9,384 nt of DNA from an uncultured Caulobacteraceae bacterium (GCA_937910255.1 CALEOQ010000526.1:1-9384); one strand, 5' to 3'; shown: positions 1-7,926, counted from the first letter of the stretch. Numbers and translations are program-made. The notes: generated from the letters alone by a model not told the origin.

Positions 1-45
1 ACGTGAGATGGGGGAAGAGGGGGGGGACGACAGTTTTTTGTTTTC
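1..45. other. Non-genomic read-through noise
   Basis: Low-complexity sequence of G-runs followed by T-runs (34-39 and 41-44) outside the sequencing adapter. Read on the minus strand it is adapter, then an error-containing A-run, then random sequence, which is what a read gives when it runs past the end of a short library insert. It mirrors the A-run after the adapter at the other end of the window. It should be trimmed; no biological meaning is claimed. Confidence 0.9.
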
Positions 46-109
46 CAAGCAGAAGACGGCATACGAGATTACGACGTGACTGGAGTTCAGACGTGTGCTC
101 TTCCGATCT
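46..109 (+). other. Illumina P7/index adapter (contamination)
   Basis: An exact match to the known indexed Illumina adapter layout: the P7 flow-cell sequence at 46-69 (starts CAAGCAGAAGACGGC), a six-base index TACGAC at 70-75, and the read-2 primer sequence at 76-109 ending in GCTCTTCCGATCT. Genomic sequence begins at 110. The adapter cuts the 3' end of phaC and supplies a false stop codon to it. The same adapter with the complementary index is at 9265-9328. Confidence 0.99.
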
Positions 110-1976
110 GGTCGAAGGTCCAGTGCTGATACTTCTTCGCCGCGGGCGGATTGACCACGCCAGCGATATGACCGGAGCCCGAAAGGGTGAAGGTGGTCGG
201 GCCGCCGAACAGGCGCGCGCCGCGATAAACCGAACCCGCCGGCGCGATATGGTCCTCCTTGGATGACTGCACATAGACCGGCGTCGTCACCGCCCCCAGA
301 TCCAGGCGCACGCCGTCCAGCTCCAGTTCGCCCTTGGCCAGGGCGTTCTGGCCGTAGAACTGGCGCAGATAGAACATGTGCAGCGCCTTGGGCATGCGGG
401 TCTGGTCGGAGTTCCAGAACAGCAGGTCGAAGGGCCTCGGCTCCTTGCCCATCAGATAGTTGTTCACGAAGAACGACCAGATCAGGTCGTTGGAGCGCAG
501 GACGTTGAAGGTGTCGGCCATGGCCTGGCCCGACAGGACCCCGCCCTCGGCGTCCATCTTCTGTTCGAGATCCTTCAGCCAGGACTCGTCGGTGAACAGC
601 AGCAGGTCGCCGGCCTCGCTGAAATCCTGCTGGGCGGCGAAGAAGGTGGCCGAGGCGATCCGCTGATCCCCCTTGGCCGCCATATGGGCCAGGGCCGCCG
701 ACAACAGGGTGCCGCCGATGCAATAGCCGACGGCGTTCAGGCGATCGACGCCCGCCTGCTTCATGGCCGCGTCGGTGGCCTCATAGATGCCCTGGCGCAG
801 GTAGTCTTCGAAGGTCTTGCCCGCCAGGGCCTTGTCCGGGTTCACCCAGGAGGCCACGAACACCGTGATGCCCTGATCGGCCAGCCAGCGGATCATGGAA
901 TTGTCCGGGCGGAGATCCAGGATGTAGAACTTGTTGATCCAGGGCGGGAAGATGATGAGCGGAAGCTCGTGCACCTCCTCGGTGGACGGCGAGAACTGGA
1001 CCAGCTGCAGCAGCTCGTTCTGGAACACGACCTTGCCGGGCGCAGTGGCGACGTTCTCGCCGATCTTGAACTGCTCGTAGTCGGTCTGGCTGATCGACAG
1101 CTGGCCGCCGCCGCGGGCCAGGTCGGCGGCGAAGTTCTCCATGCCGCGGACCAGGCTTTCGCCGCCGGTGGCCATGATCTCGCGCATGGCCGTGGGGTTT
1201 GAGGCCAGGAAGTTGGTCGGCGAAAAGGCGTCGGTCAGCAGCTTCATGAAGAACTCGACCCGACGGCGCGAGATCGGCTCGACGCCCTCGACGCCGCCCA
1301 CCAGGCCCTGCAACCAGTCTGCGGTGACCAGATAGGACTGCTTCATGACGTCGAAGACGGGGTTGTCTGACCAGTCGGGGTCGAGGAACCGCTTGTCGCC
1401 CTTGAGTGGCTGGGCCACGGGCTCCGGCGTCTCGCCGGCCATTCGCCGTGCGGTCGCCTGCCAGAGATCCATGTAGCGGGTCAGGAGGTCGGCCTGCGCG
1501 CGCACCAGACGATCGGGCTGGCTGGCCAGCTTGCCCATCACCTCCGTCAGGGACGGGCCGATATGGAAGGGATCGGCGGACAGGGCGGCGGGGCGATCGG
1601 CCTGGCGCAGGGCCGCTTCGGCGATCGCGCCCTGGGCCGTCATGGCCGCCCGGGCGAGGTTGGTCGACAGGTTTTCCAGCAGCCGCCGCTGGTCCGTCGT
1701 CAGATCAGGGAAGCCGGCGAGGGCGGCGGGCGCCTCCGGCGGCGCGGGCCGAGGCGAAGCCTGGTCGGGCGCGGGCGGGGGCGGCGGGGCGGCCTTCGGC
1801 TTCGGCTTGGGCTTGGGCTTCGGGGCGGCCGCTTTAGGCGCAACCTTCGGGGTTGGCGCAGCCTTGGCCTCGACCGGCGCGGCGGCGGCCTTGGCCTTGG
1901 TCTTGGACGTCGGCGACTTGGACTTGCTTCGGCTCGTGGAGCCAGAGCCCTTGGTCTGCGAGCCTTTTTCGCTCAT
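110..1976 (-). CDS. phaC: Class I poly(3-hydroxyalkanoate) synthase, 3' end missing
   Basis: PhaC polymerises 3-hydroxyacyl-CoA, mainly 3-hydroxybutyryl-CoA for class I enzymes, into polyester storage granules and acts at the granule surface. From ATG at 1976, 622 whole codons are genomic. The alpha/beta-hydrolase triad is visible: Cys419 in the lipase-like box GYCIGG, Asp575 in KEDHIAP and His603 in GSGHIAG. The Asp-to-His spacing of 28 equals that of Cupriavidus PhaC (D480, H508). The PhaC N-domain spans roughly 190-360, and PFDLLFW ends at the conserved Trp521. Residues 1-85 are a Lys/Ala/Pro-rich, probably disordered extension (KPKPKPKPK), putting the catalytic Cys about 100 residues later than in Cupriavidus. 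The start was chosen for its GGAGG (CCTCC at 1987-1991 on the plus strand) 10 bases upstream; an in-frame ATG at 2021 lacks this. The stop at 87-89 and the final residues IGRAHV are adapter-encoded; by comparison with Cupriavidus about 60 C-terminal residues are lost. No phaA, phaB or phaR is seen here. Confidence 0.95.
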
Positions 1977-2054
1977 GGAACGCCATCCTCCGGGCAGGTG
2001 GGCCGATTGCAGCCCTTTCACTGGGTCGCATCATGTCATAAGAGCGAGGCCGAC
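1977..2054. promoter_or_regulatory. Divergent spacer between phaC and lipoprotein gene
   Basis: These 78 bases separate the divergent starts of phaC (minus) and the lipoprotein gene (plus), so they probably hold the promoters of both. The phaC ribosome binding site is CCTCC at 1987-1991 (GGAGG on the minus strand). The lipoprotein gene has GAGG at 2046-2049, five bases before its ATG. No -35/-10 pair stands out on either strand. The promoter role is inferred from gene arrangement only. Confidence 0.5.
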
Positions 2055-2507
2055 ATGAACGTCTTGGCTCGCCTTTTTCCAAACGCACAAAACGCCCGGT
2101 TGTGGCGTGGCGCGGGCGCGTGCCTGGGGGTCTCGATCCTGGGCGGCTGCGCAGCCGTGAGCCCGTTCGCCGCCGCGCCCGTCGACCCCACCTCGCCGGC
2201 CGCCCAGGCGGTGATCGCCGGCGCGCGGGCCGACACCGCCTATCCGAAGTTCAGCGACATTCCCCCGGCGCCGGCCAATCCTCGCCCAGCCCGCAATTGG
2301 GCCCGTGCGGTGGCCAATGTTGAGGCCGCCGGCGCCCAGCTGGCGGCGCAGACGGCGCCCGGGACCTGGACGCTGGATGACACGGCCGCCTTCGCCGCCC
2401 GGGCCCAGGCCGATGTCACGCCGCCGCCGGCCATCACCACGAGCGACACCGAGGCTTTCGCGCGCGACGCCAGGGAGCGAGCTACACCGCCTCCGTCGCC
2501 CCGTTGA
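2055..2507 (+). CDS. Putative lipoprotein of unknown function
   Basis: 150 residues, not matched to a named family. The N-terminus has Arg residues at 6, 15 and 18, a short hydrophobic stretch, and a lipobox L29-G30-G31-C32, so export and lipid attachment at Cys32 are expected. The mature part is rich in Ala and Pro. It has a central, possibly helical section around residues 85-135 (NWARAVANVEAAGAQ, then a TWTLDDTAAFAARAQAD stretch) and ends in a Pro-rich tail. No catalytic motif or further membrane segment is visible. ATG 2055 is chosen because GAGG lies five bases upstream and because it gives a complete signal peptide; the same frame is open far upstream, but only as antisense to phaC. It is transcribed away from phaC, and its stop is 64 bases before the aminotransferase start, so it could be the first gene of the downstream operon. 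A link to PHA metabolism is not shown. Confidence 0.8.
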   Translation: MNVLARLFPNAQNARLWRGAGACLGVSILGGCAAVSPFAAAPVDPTSPAAQAVIAGARADTAYPKFSDIPPAPANPRPARNWARAVANVEAAGAQLAAQTAPGTWTLDDTAAFAARAQADVTPPPAITTSDTEAFARDARERATPPPSPR

Positions 2508-2571
2508 GGGGACCTGCGGAGGCGAAAAGTTCCCTGAGCCTGCTTGGCGGATTCCAGCCCGGAGTCTATCC

Positions 2572-3840
2572 ATGCGCGACTTTCAGCTCCCCAACGCCGC
2601 AGCAGCGGCAGAGCTTGCAATGACCCCCGAATTCCACCGCATCCGACGCCTCCCGCCCTACGTCCTCGAGGAGGTGAACCGCATCAAGGCGCGGCTCCGC
2701 GCCGAGGGCACCGACATCATCGATTTCGGCATGGGCAATCCCGACATGCCGACGCCCAAGCACATCGTCGAGAAGATGATCGAGACCGCCCGCGACCCCA
2801 AGGCGGGACGCTATTCGGCCTCGAAGGGCATCATCGGCCTGCGCCGCGCCATGGCCGGCTATTACAAGCGCCGCTTCGGCGTGACCCTGAATCCCGACAC
2901 CGAGGTGATCGCCACCCTGGGCTCCAAGGAGGGGTTCGCCAACCTCGCCCAGGCCCTGACCGCGCCCGGCGATGTCATCATCTGCCCCAACCCGGCCTAT
3001 CCGATCCACGCCTACGGCTTCATCATGGCCGGCGGCGTCATCCGGCATGTGCCCGCCCATTCGCCGGAAGAGTACCTGGCTGGCGTCAGCCGCGCCGTGA
3101 AACACTCCGCCCCGCCGCCCAGCGTGCTGATCCTGTCCTATCCGTCCAATCCCACCGCCCAGTGCGTGGACCTGGACTTCTACAAGGACGCCATCGCGCT
3201 GGCCCGCAAACACGACCTGCTGGTGATTTCCGACATCGCCTATTCCGAGATCTATTTCGACGACAACCCGCCGCCGTCGGTGCTGCAGGTCGAGGGCGCC
3301 AAGGACATCGCCGTCGAGGTCAATTCCCTGTCCAAGACCTACGCCATGGCCGGATGGCGGGTTGGCATGGTGGTCGGCAACGAGCGGATCTGTAACGCGC
3401 TCGCCCGGGTGAAGTCCTATCTGGACTACGGCGCCTACACGCCGATCCAGGTGGCTGCGGCCACGGCCCTGAACGGGCCGCAGGACTGCGTCGCCGAGAT
3501 TCGCGCCATCTATAAGTCCCGCCGCGATGTGCTGGTGGAATCCATGAAGCGGGCCGGCTGGGATATTCCTTCGCCCCAGGCCTCCATGTTCGCCTGGGCG
3601 CCGGTGCCCGAAAAATTCAAGGAGGCCGGCGCGCTCATGTTTTCCAAGCTGCTGATCGAAGAGGCCGGCGTCGCCGTGGCGCCTGGCGTGGGCTTTGGCG
3701 AGTACGGCGAAGGCTATGTCCGCGTCGGTCTGGTCGAGAACGAACACCGCATCCGTCAGGCCGCTCGCAACGTGAAGAAGTTCCTCGGCAACGCCGATGA
3801 GATTCTGGAGCGGGCCCACAATACCATGGCCGCCCAATGA
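2572..3840 (+). CDS. alaC: PLP-dependent aminotransferase, AlaC (glutamate-pyruvate) type
   Basis: A class I/II fold-type I aminotransferase of 422 residues, cytoplasmic. It probably transfers an amino group between glutamate and pyruvate to make alanine. Long stretches resemble my recollection of E. coli AlaC: RLPPYV, DIIDFGMGNPD, GSKEG, NPAYPIH and PSNPTAQCV. Cofactor residues are visible: Asn193 (PSNPT), Asp221 and Tyr224 (SDIAYSE), the Schiff-base Lys255 (NSLSKTY), Arg263 (GWRVG) and the substrate-carboxylate Arg384 (GYVRVGL). ATG 2572 is chosen because GGAG (2561-2564) lies seven bases upstream; an internal ATG at 2620 has a weaker site and would remove 16 residues. The stop overlaps the hom start by four bases (ATGA), which indicates translational coupling. 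Related enzymes are sometimes labelled LL-diaminopimelate or aspartate aminotransferase, so the family is certain and the substrate is not. Confidence 0.9.
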   Translation: MRDFQLPNAAAAAELAMTPEFHRIRRLPPYVLEEVNRIKARLRAEGTDIIDFGMGNPDMPTPKHIVEKMIETARDPKAGRYSASKGIIGLRRAMAGYYKRRFGVTLNPDTEVIATLGSKEGFANLAQALTAPGDVIICPNPAYPIHAYGFIMAGGVIRHVPAHSPEEYLAGVSRAVKHSAPPPSVLILSYPSNPTAQCVDLDFYKDAIALARKHDLLVISDIAYSEIYFDDNPPPSVLQVEGAKDIAVEVNSLSKTYAMAGWRVGMVVGNERICNALARVKSYLDYGAYTPIQVAAATALNGPQDCVAEIRAIYKSRRDVLVESMKRAGWDIPSPQASMFAWAPVPEKFKEAGALMFSKLLIEEAGVAVAPGVGFGEYGEGYVRVGLVENEHRIRQAARNVKKFLGNADEILERAHNTMAAQ

Positions 3841-5126
3841 GCCCGCGGGACTGGCGTATCGGCGTCGCCGGCCTGGGCACCGTCGGCACGGGCCTGCTGA
3901 CCTTTCTCGATGAGCGTCCGGCCTTTGCGCCGGCCGGCGGTCAGGCCCGGGTCACCGGCGTCTCGGCCCGGTCGCGGACGAGGCCCCGGGGCTTCGACAT
4001 CTCGAGCCTGCCCTGGTTTGACGATCCCGTGGCCCTGGCCCAGTCGGACGAAATCGACGTCTTCGTCGAGCTGATCGGCGGCTCCGATGGCCCGGCCAAG
4101 GCCGCGGTCGAGGCCGCCCTGAAGGCCGGCAAGCCCGTGGTCACCGCCAACAAGGCCCTGATCGCCGAGCATGGCGCGGCGCTGGCCGCCCTCGCCGAGG
4201 CGGCCGGCGTTCCCCTGCTGTTCGAGGCCGCCGTGATGGGCGGCACGCCGGCGGTGAAGATGGTCCGCGAGGCCATGGTCGGCGACGATGTGCGCAGCCT
4301 GTCCGGTATTCTCAACGGCACCTGCAACTTCATCCTGACCGAGATGGAGCAGGGGGGCCGCGCCTTCGAGGACGTGCTTGCCGAGGCCCAGCGCCTGGGC
4401 TATGCCGAGGCCGATCCGACCATGGACGTGGGCGGCTTCGACGCGGCCCACAAGATCACCATCCTGGCGGCGCTCGCCTTCAACTGCGCCCCGGATTTCG
4501 CCGCCTGCGAGGTGGAGGGCGTCGACCAGGTCGAGCTGCTCGACATCCGCATGGCCAAGGACCTGGGCTATCGCATCAAGCTGATCGCCTCGGCCGACCG
4601 CAGCGACGAAGGCGTCTCGGTGCGGGTCCATCCGTCCCTGGTGCCGCTGGCCCATCCCCTGGCCCAGGCGGGCGGGGCGCTCAACGCCCTGTTCATCGAG
4701 GGCGAGCGACTGGGCCGCATCTTCATCCAGGGCGCAGGCGCAGGCGCAGGCCCGACCGCCGCGGCGGTGGCCGCCGACATCGCCGATGTGATGACCCAGG
4801 CCGTCCGCCCGGTCTTCCAGCGGCCGGCCACGGAGCTGGCCGCCTTCACCCCGGTGGATCGCAGCCGCAGCCTGGTGCGCGCCTATCTGCGCCTGCTGGT
4901 CAAGGACGAGCCCGGCGTGATCGCGGCGGTGTCCGAAACCCTGGCCGAGGCCGGCGTCTCGATCGAGAGCTTCCTGCAGAAGCCGGTGGAAGACGCCCAA
5001 GGGGTGCCGATCGTGCTGACGACCCATTCGGTCTCGGAGGCGGTCTTGGCTGACGCTGTCGCGCGGATCGGCGGGCATCCGGCGGTGATCGAAGCGCCCC
5101 GGCTGATGCGAATCGCACGGATATGA
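3837..5126 (+). CDS. hom: Homoserine dehydrogenase with C-terminal ACT domain
   Basis: Reduces aspartate-4-semialdehyde to homoserine with NAD(P)H, the branch point to threonine, isoleucine and methionine; cytoplasmic. Its 429 residues are the usual length for the monofunctional enzyme. The order is a Rossmann domain with G12-L-G14-T-V-G17 and NKAL at Lys106, then the catalytic domain (about 140-320) with NGTCNFIL and the family signature ending YAEADPTMDVGGFDAAHK. Glu191, Asp202 and Lys206 keep the spacing of the catalytic residues known from yeast homoserine dehydrogenase. An ACT domain follows (about 347-425, beginning RAYLRLLVKDEPGV), the usual site of threonine feedback. No aspartokinase domain is fused. 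The ATG overlaps the aminotransferase stop and has no good Shine-Dalgarno sequence of its own, so translation probably depends on ribosomes leaving the upstream gene. glpX follows after 42 bases. Confidence 0.97.
   Translation: MSPRDWRIGVAGLGTVGTGLLTFLDERPAFAPAGGQARVTGVSARSRTRPRGFDISSLPWFDDPVALAQSDEIDVFVELIGGSDGPAKAAVEAALKAGKPVVTANKALIAEHGAALAALAEAAGVPLLFEAAVMGGTPAVKMVREAMVGDDVRSLSGILNGTCNFILTEMEQGGRAFEDVLAEAQRLGYAEADPTMDVGGFDAAHKITILAALAFNCAPDFAACEVEGVDQVELLDIRMAKDLGYRIKLIASADRSDEGVSVRVHPSLVPLAHPLAQAGGALNALFIEGERLGRIFIQGAGAGAGPTAAAVAADIADVMTQAVRPVFQRPATELAAFTPVDRSRSLVRAYLRLLVKDEPGVIAAVSETLAEAGVSIESFLQKPVEDAQGVPIVLTTHSVSEAVLADAVARIGGHPAVIEAPRLMRIARI
4731..4748 (+). repeat. Three tandem GGCGCA hexamers inside hom
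   Basis: Three exact copies of a six-base unit encode alternating Gly-Ala in the glycine-rich loop QGAGAGAGPTA (residues 298-308). Homoserine dehydrogenases normally have a shorter GAGAG stretch before Pro-Thr, so one unit may have been added by slippage. A change in copy number would keep the reading frame. Confidence 0.6.
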
Positions 5127-5168
5127 GAATCCGGCGAAACTGAAGGCCCGACGGCCGAGGAGACCCAT

Positions 5169-6119
5169 ATGACCGCTGAGACTCTGGATCGCGGACTGGT
5201 GCTGGACTCGGTGCGGGTGACGGAAATCGCCGCCATCGCCGCCTGGAACCTGGTGGGCCGCGGGGATGAGAAGGCCGCCGATCAGGCCGCGGTCGACGCC
5301 ATGCGCACGGCGCTCAACGACCTGGATATCGACGGCGAGATCGTCATCGGCGAGGGCGAGCGCGACGAGGCGCCGATGCTCTATATCGGCGAAAAGGTCG
5401 GGCGAGGCGGACCCGCGGTGGATATCGCCCTCGACCCGCTGGAAGGCACGACGCTGACGGCCAAGGCCATGTCCAACGCCCTTACAGTCATGGCCTGGGC
5501 GCCCAAGGGCACGCTGCTCAATGCGCCCGACACCTATATGGACAAGATCGCCTGCGGCCCGGGCTTTCCCGCCGGGCTCATCGACCTGGACGCCTCGCCG
5601 GCCGAGAACGTCCGCGCCCTGGCCCGCGCCAAGGGGGTGGACGAAAGCCAGATCACCGTCTGCATCCTCGACCGCCCCCGCCATGGCGAGATCATCGCCA
5701 AGGTCCGCGAGGTCGGCGCGCGGGTGCATCTGATCACCGACGGGGACATCGCCGGCGTGATCAACACCGCCGATCCCGACACCGGCGTGGACCTCTATCT
5801 CGGCCAGGGCGGGGCGCCCGAAGGCGTGCTGGCGTGCGCGGCGCTGAAGTGCGTGGGCGGCCAGTTCCAGGGCCGGCTGGTGTTCCGCAACAGCGACGAG
5901 CGGATGCGCGCCGAGCGCTGCGGCATCACTGAATTCGACAAGAAGTACGATCTGCACGAGATGGTCCGCGCCGAAGCGATCTTCGCGGCCACCGGCGTGA
6001 CCAAGGGGGCGCTGCTGGATGGCGTTCGCCTTCGCAACGGCATGGTCCACACCCATTCGATGGTGATGAATTCATCCACCCGCACGGTGCGCGAAGTGCG
6101 GATGAAGCGGCCGGTCTGA
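5169..6119 (+). CDS. glpX: Fructose-1,6-bisphosphatase class II
   Basis: Hydrolyses fructose-1,6-bisphosphate to fructose-6-phosphate, the irreversible step of gluconeogenesis; cytoplasmic and metal-dependent. Its 316 residues are slightly shorter than E. coli GlpX (336). Metal-site residues known from E. coli GlpX sit at the same numbers: Asp33 (GRGDEK), Glu57 (DGEIVIGEGERDEAP) and Asp85 (AVDIALDP). The DPLEGTT motif covers 89-95, and Glu218 in GGAPEGV matches E. coli Glu213. AGGAG at 5158-5162, six bases before the ATG, fixes the start. It lies 42 bases after hom and only 4 bases before recJ, consistent with one transcript. GlpX proteins in some phototrophs and autotrophs also act on sedoheptulose-1,7-bisphosphate; nothing here suggests a Calvin-cycle setting, so the gluconeogenic role is preferred. 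Confidence 0.97.
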   Translation: MTAETLDRGLVLDSVRVTEIAAIAAWNLVGRGDEKAADQAAVDAMRTALNDLDIDGEIVIGEGERDEAPMLYIGEKVGRGGPAVDIALDPLEGTTLTAKAMSNALTVMAWAPKGTLLNAPDTYMDKIACGPGFPAGLIDLDASPAENVRALARAKGVDESQITVCILDRPRHGEIIAKVREVGARVHLITDGDIAGVINTADPDTGVDLYLGQGGAPEGVLACAALKCVGGQFQGRLVFRNSDERMRAERCGITEFDKKYDLHEMVRAEAIFAATGVTKGALLDGVRLRNGMVHTHSMVMNSSTRTVREVRMKRPV

Positions 6120-6123
6120 TCCC

Positions 6124-7926
6124 ATGGCCGATGGCGGAGCCCCCTTCGGCTATCTCGATGTGGACCGCTCGCTCAGCGGACGCCGATGGCGTGCGCGCCC
6201 CGCCGACGCCGAGCTGACCCGCCGACACCAGATGATGCTCGGCCTCGACGAGCCCATGGCCCGGGCCCTGGCGGCCAGGGGGGTCACGGCGGAGAGCGCG
6301 GAGAGCTATCTGACGCCGACGCTCAAGGCGCTGTTTCCCGATCCTTCCAGCTTCGCCGACATGGACAGGGCCGCCGCCGTGCTGGTGGACGCCCTGGTGG
6401 CCGACCGGCCCATGGTCGTCTTCGCCGACTATGATGTGGACGGCGCGTCCAGCGCCGCCCTGCTGGTCCGCTGGTTTGCCGCCATGGGCAAGCGCCTCTC
6501 CATCTATGTGCCTGACCGGGTGACCGAGGGCTACGGCCCGTCACCGGCCGCCTTCCGCCGCCTGCGGGAGGAGGGGGCCGAACTGGTGGTCACCGTCGAC
6601 TGCGGGGCCGCGGCCGTGGACGCCATCGCCTGCGCCGGCGAAATCGGCCTCGACGTGGTGGTGATCGATCATCACCTGATGCGCGACGAGATCCCCGTCT
6701 GTGCGGCCCTGGTCAATCCCAACCGACCCGACTGCGGTTCGGGGCAGGGGGTGCTGGCCGCCGCCGGCGTCACCTTCGTGCTGCTGGCGGCCCTGAACCG
6801 CGAGGCCCGTGGGCGGGGCCTGTTCGCCGAGCGCCCGGAGCCTGACCTGCGCCAGTGGCTGGACCTGGCGGCCATGGGGGCGGTCTGCGACGTCACCCAG
6901 CTGGTGGGCTTCAACCGCGCCCTGACCGCGCAGGGCCTCAAGACCATGTCGGCCTGGCGCAATCCCGGGCTCAAGGCGTTGCTCGAGGCGGCGGGGTCCA
7001 AGGGACCGGCCACCACCTTTCATGCCGGCTTCGTGCTGGGACCGCGAATCAATGCGGGCGGGCGAATCGGCCGCTCGGACCTGGGCGCGCGCCTGCTCTC
7101 CACGGACGACCCGGAGGAGGCGCGGCGCCTGGCCCTGGAGCTCGACGCCCTGAACGCGTCACGCCGGGAGGTCGAGGCCGAAGTGCTGGAGGCCGCCGTG
7201 CGCATCGTCGAGCGGGAAAGCAATTTCGCCGACCTGCCGCTGCTGCTGGTGTCGGCCGATGACTGGCATCCCGGCGTCATCGGGATTGTCGCCGGGCGGC
7301 TGCGCGAGCGATTCCGCAAACCGACCCTGGTGGTCGGCGTCGATCGCGCCGCCGACGTGGGCAAGGGCTCCGGGCGATCGCAGCCGGGGGTCAATCTGGG
7401 CCGGGCGGTGCAGGCGGCCTTCGACGAGGGCCTGTTGCTGGCTGGCGGCGGTCACGCCATGGCCGCGGGTCTGTCGGTACGGCCTCATCTGCTGCCAGAG
7501 CTGCGCGCCTTCCTGTGTGAGCGGGTGGCCGTCGAGGCCCTGGCGGCGGCCGAGGCCGACAGCCTGGAGATCGACGCGCTGATCACCACGGCCGGCGCCG
7601 ACCGCGCCCTGCTCGAATCCTTCCAACGCCTGGCGCCCTTCGGCCCTGGAAATCCCGAGCCGGTCTTCGCCGCCGCAGAGGTGCGCGTGGAGCGGCCGAT
7701 GATGTTGAGGGGCGGTCATGTCCGCTGCACCCTCACGGACCGCTCTGGGGGGCGCCTGAAGGCCGTGGCGTGGCGGGCCGAGGCCACGGAGATGGGAAAA
7801 CGTCTGATGTCGGAGGGCGGAGCCGTTCACGTGGTGGGTCGTCTGAAGGCGGATGACTGGAATGGCCGACAGGGCGTCGAGCTCGAGATCGACGACGTCG
7901 CCGATCCCCGTCGCAAAAACGTCTAG
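6124..7926 (+). CDS. recJ: Single-stranded-DNA 5'-3' exonuclease RecJ
   Basis: RecJ degrades single-stranded DNA 5' to 3' in recombination, mismatch repair and restart of stalled forks. Its 600 residues are close to the 577 of E. coli RecJ. DHH-family motifs run in order: D102-Y-D104-V-D106-G107, Asp159 in VTVDCG, D182-H183-H184, and Asp256 in MGAVCDV. The DHHA1 region has GPRINAGGRIG (306-316), GKGSGRS (413-419) and GGGHAMAAG (441-449). The C-terminal part, about 470-590, fits the nucleic-acid-binding OB fold, and PFGPGNPEPVF is typical of RecJ. All metal-binding positions appear intact, so an active nuclease is expected. The ATG lies four bases after the glpX stop with no convincing Shine-Dalgarno sequence, so translation is probably coupled to glpX. 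The tRNA-Glu gene starts 55 bases after the stop. Confidence 0.97.
   Translation: MADGGAPFGYLDVDRSLSGRRWRARPADAELTRRHQMMLGLDEPMARALAARGVTAESAESYLTPTLKALFPDPSSFADMDRAAAVLVDALVADRPMVVFADYDVDGASSAALLVRWFAAMGKRLSIYVPDRVTEGYGPSPAAFRRLREEGAELVVTVDCGAAAVDAIACAGEIGLDVVVIDHHLMRDEIPVCAALVNPNRPDCGSGQGVLAAAGVTFVLLAALNREARGRGLFAERPEPDLRQWLDLAAMGAVCDVTQLVGFNRALTAQGLKTMSAWRNPGLKALLEAAGSKGPATTFHAGFVLGPRINAGGRIGRSDLGARLLSTDDPEEARRLALELDALNASRREVEAEVLEAAVRIVERESNFADLPLLLVSADDWHPGVIGIVAGRLRERFRKPTLVVGVDRAADVGKGSGRSQPGVNLGRAVQAAFDEGLLLAGGGHAMAAGLSVRPHLLPELRAFLCERVAVEALAAAEADSLEIDALITTAGADRALLESFQRLAPFGPGNPEPVFAAAEVRVERPMMLRGGHVRCTLTDRSGGRLKAVAWRAEATEMGKRLMSEGGAVHVVGRLKADDWNGRQGVELEIDDVADPRRKNV

Noticed and set aside
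1563..2054. Extension of the lipoprotein frame upstream across phaC
   Set aside because: The open frame before ATG 2055 is antisense to phaC and translates to Arg/Gly-rich sequence. The lipoprotein signal peptide and Shine-Dalgarno sequence both place the start at 2055.
2566..3837. A 423-codon minus-strand open frame opposite the aminotransferase
   Set aside because: A codon-bias shadow of the aminotransferase with no recognisable motif; the plus-strand frame has all the PLP-binding residues.
3756..6056. A 766-codon open frame on the minus strand opposite hom and glpX
   Set aside because: Long antisense frames are expected in G+C-rich genes because stop codons are rare in that phase. The translation has no domain (His, Gly, Asp and Arg-rich), while the plus strand carries two unmistakable enzymes.
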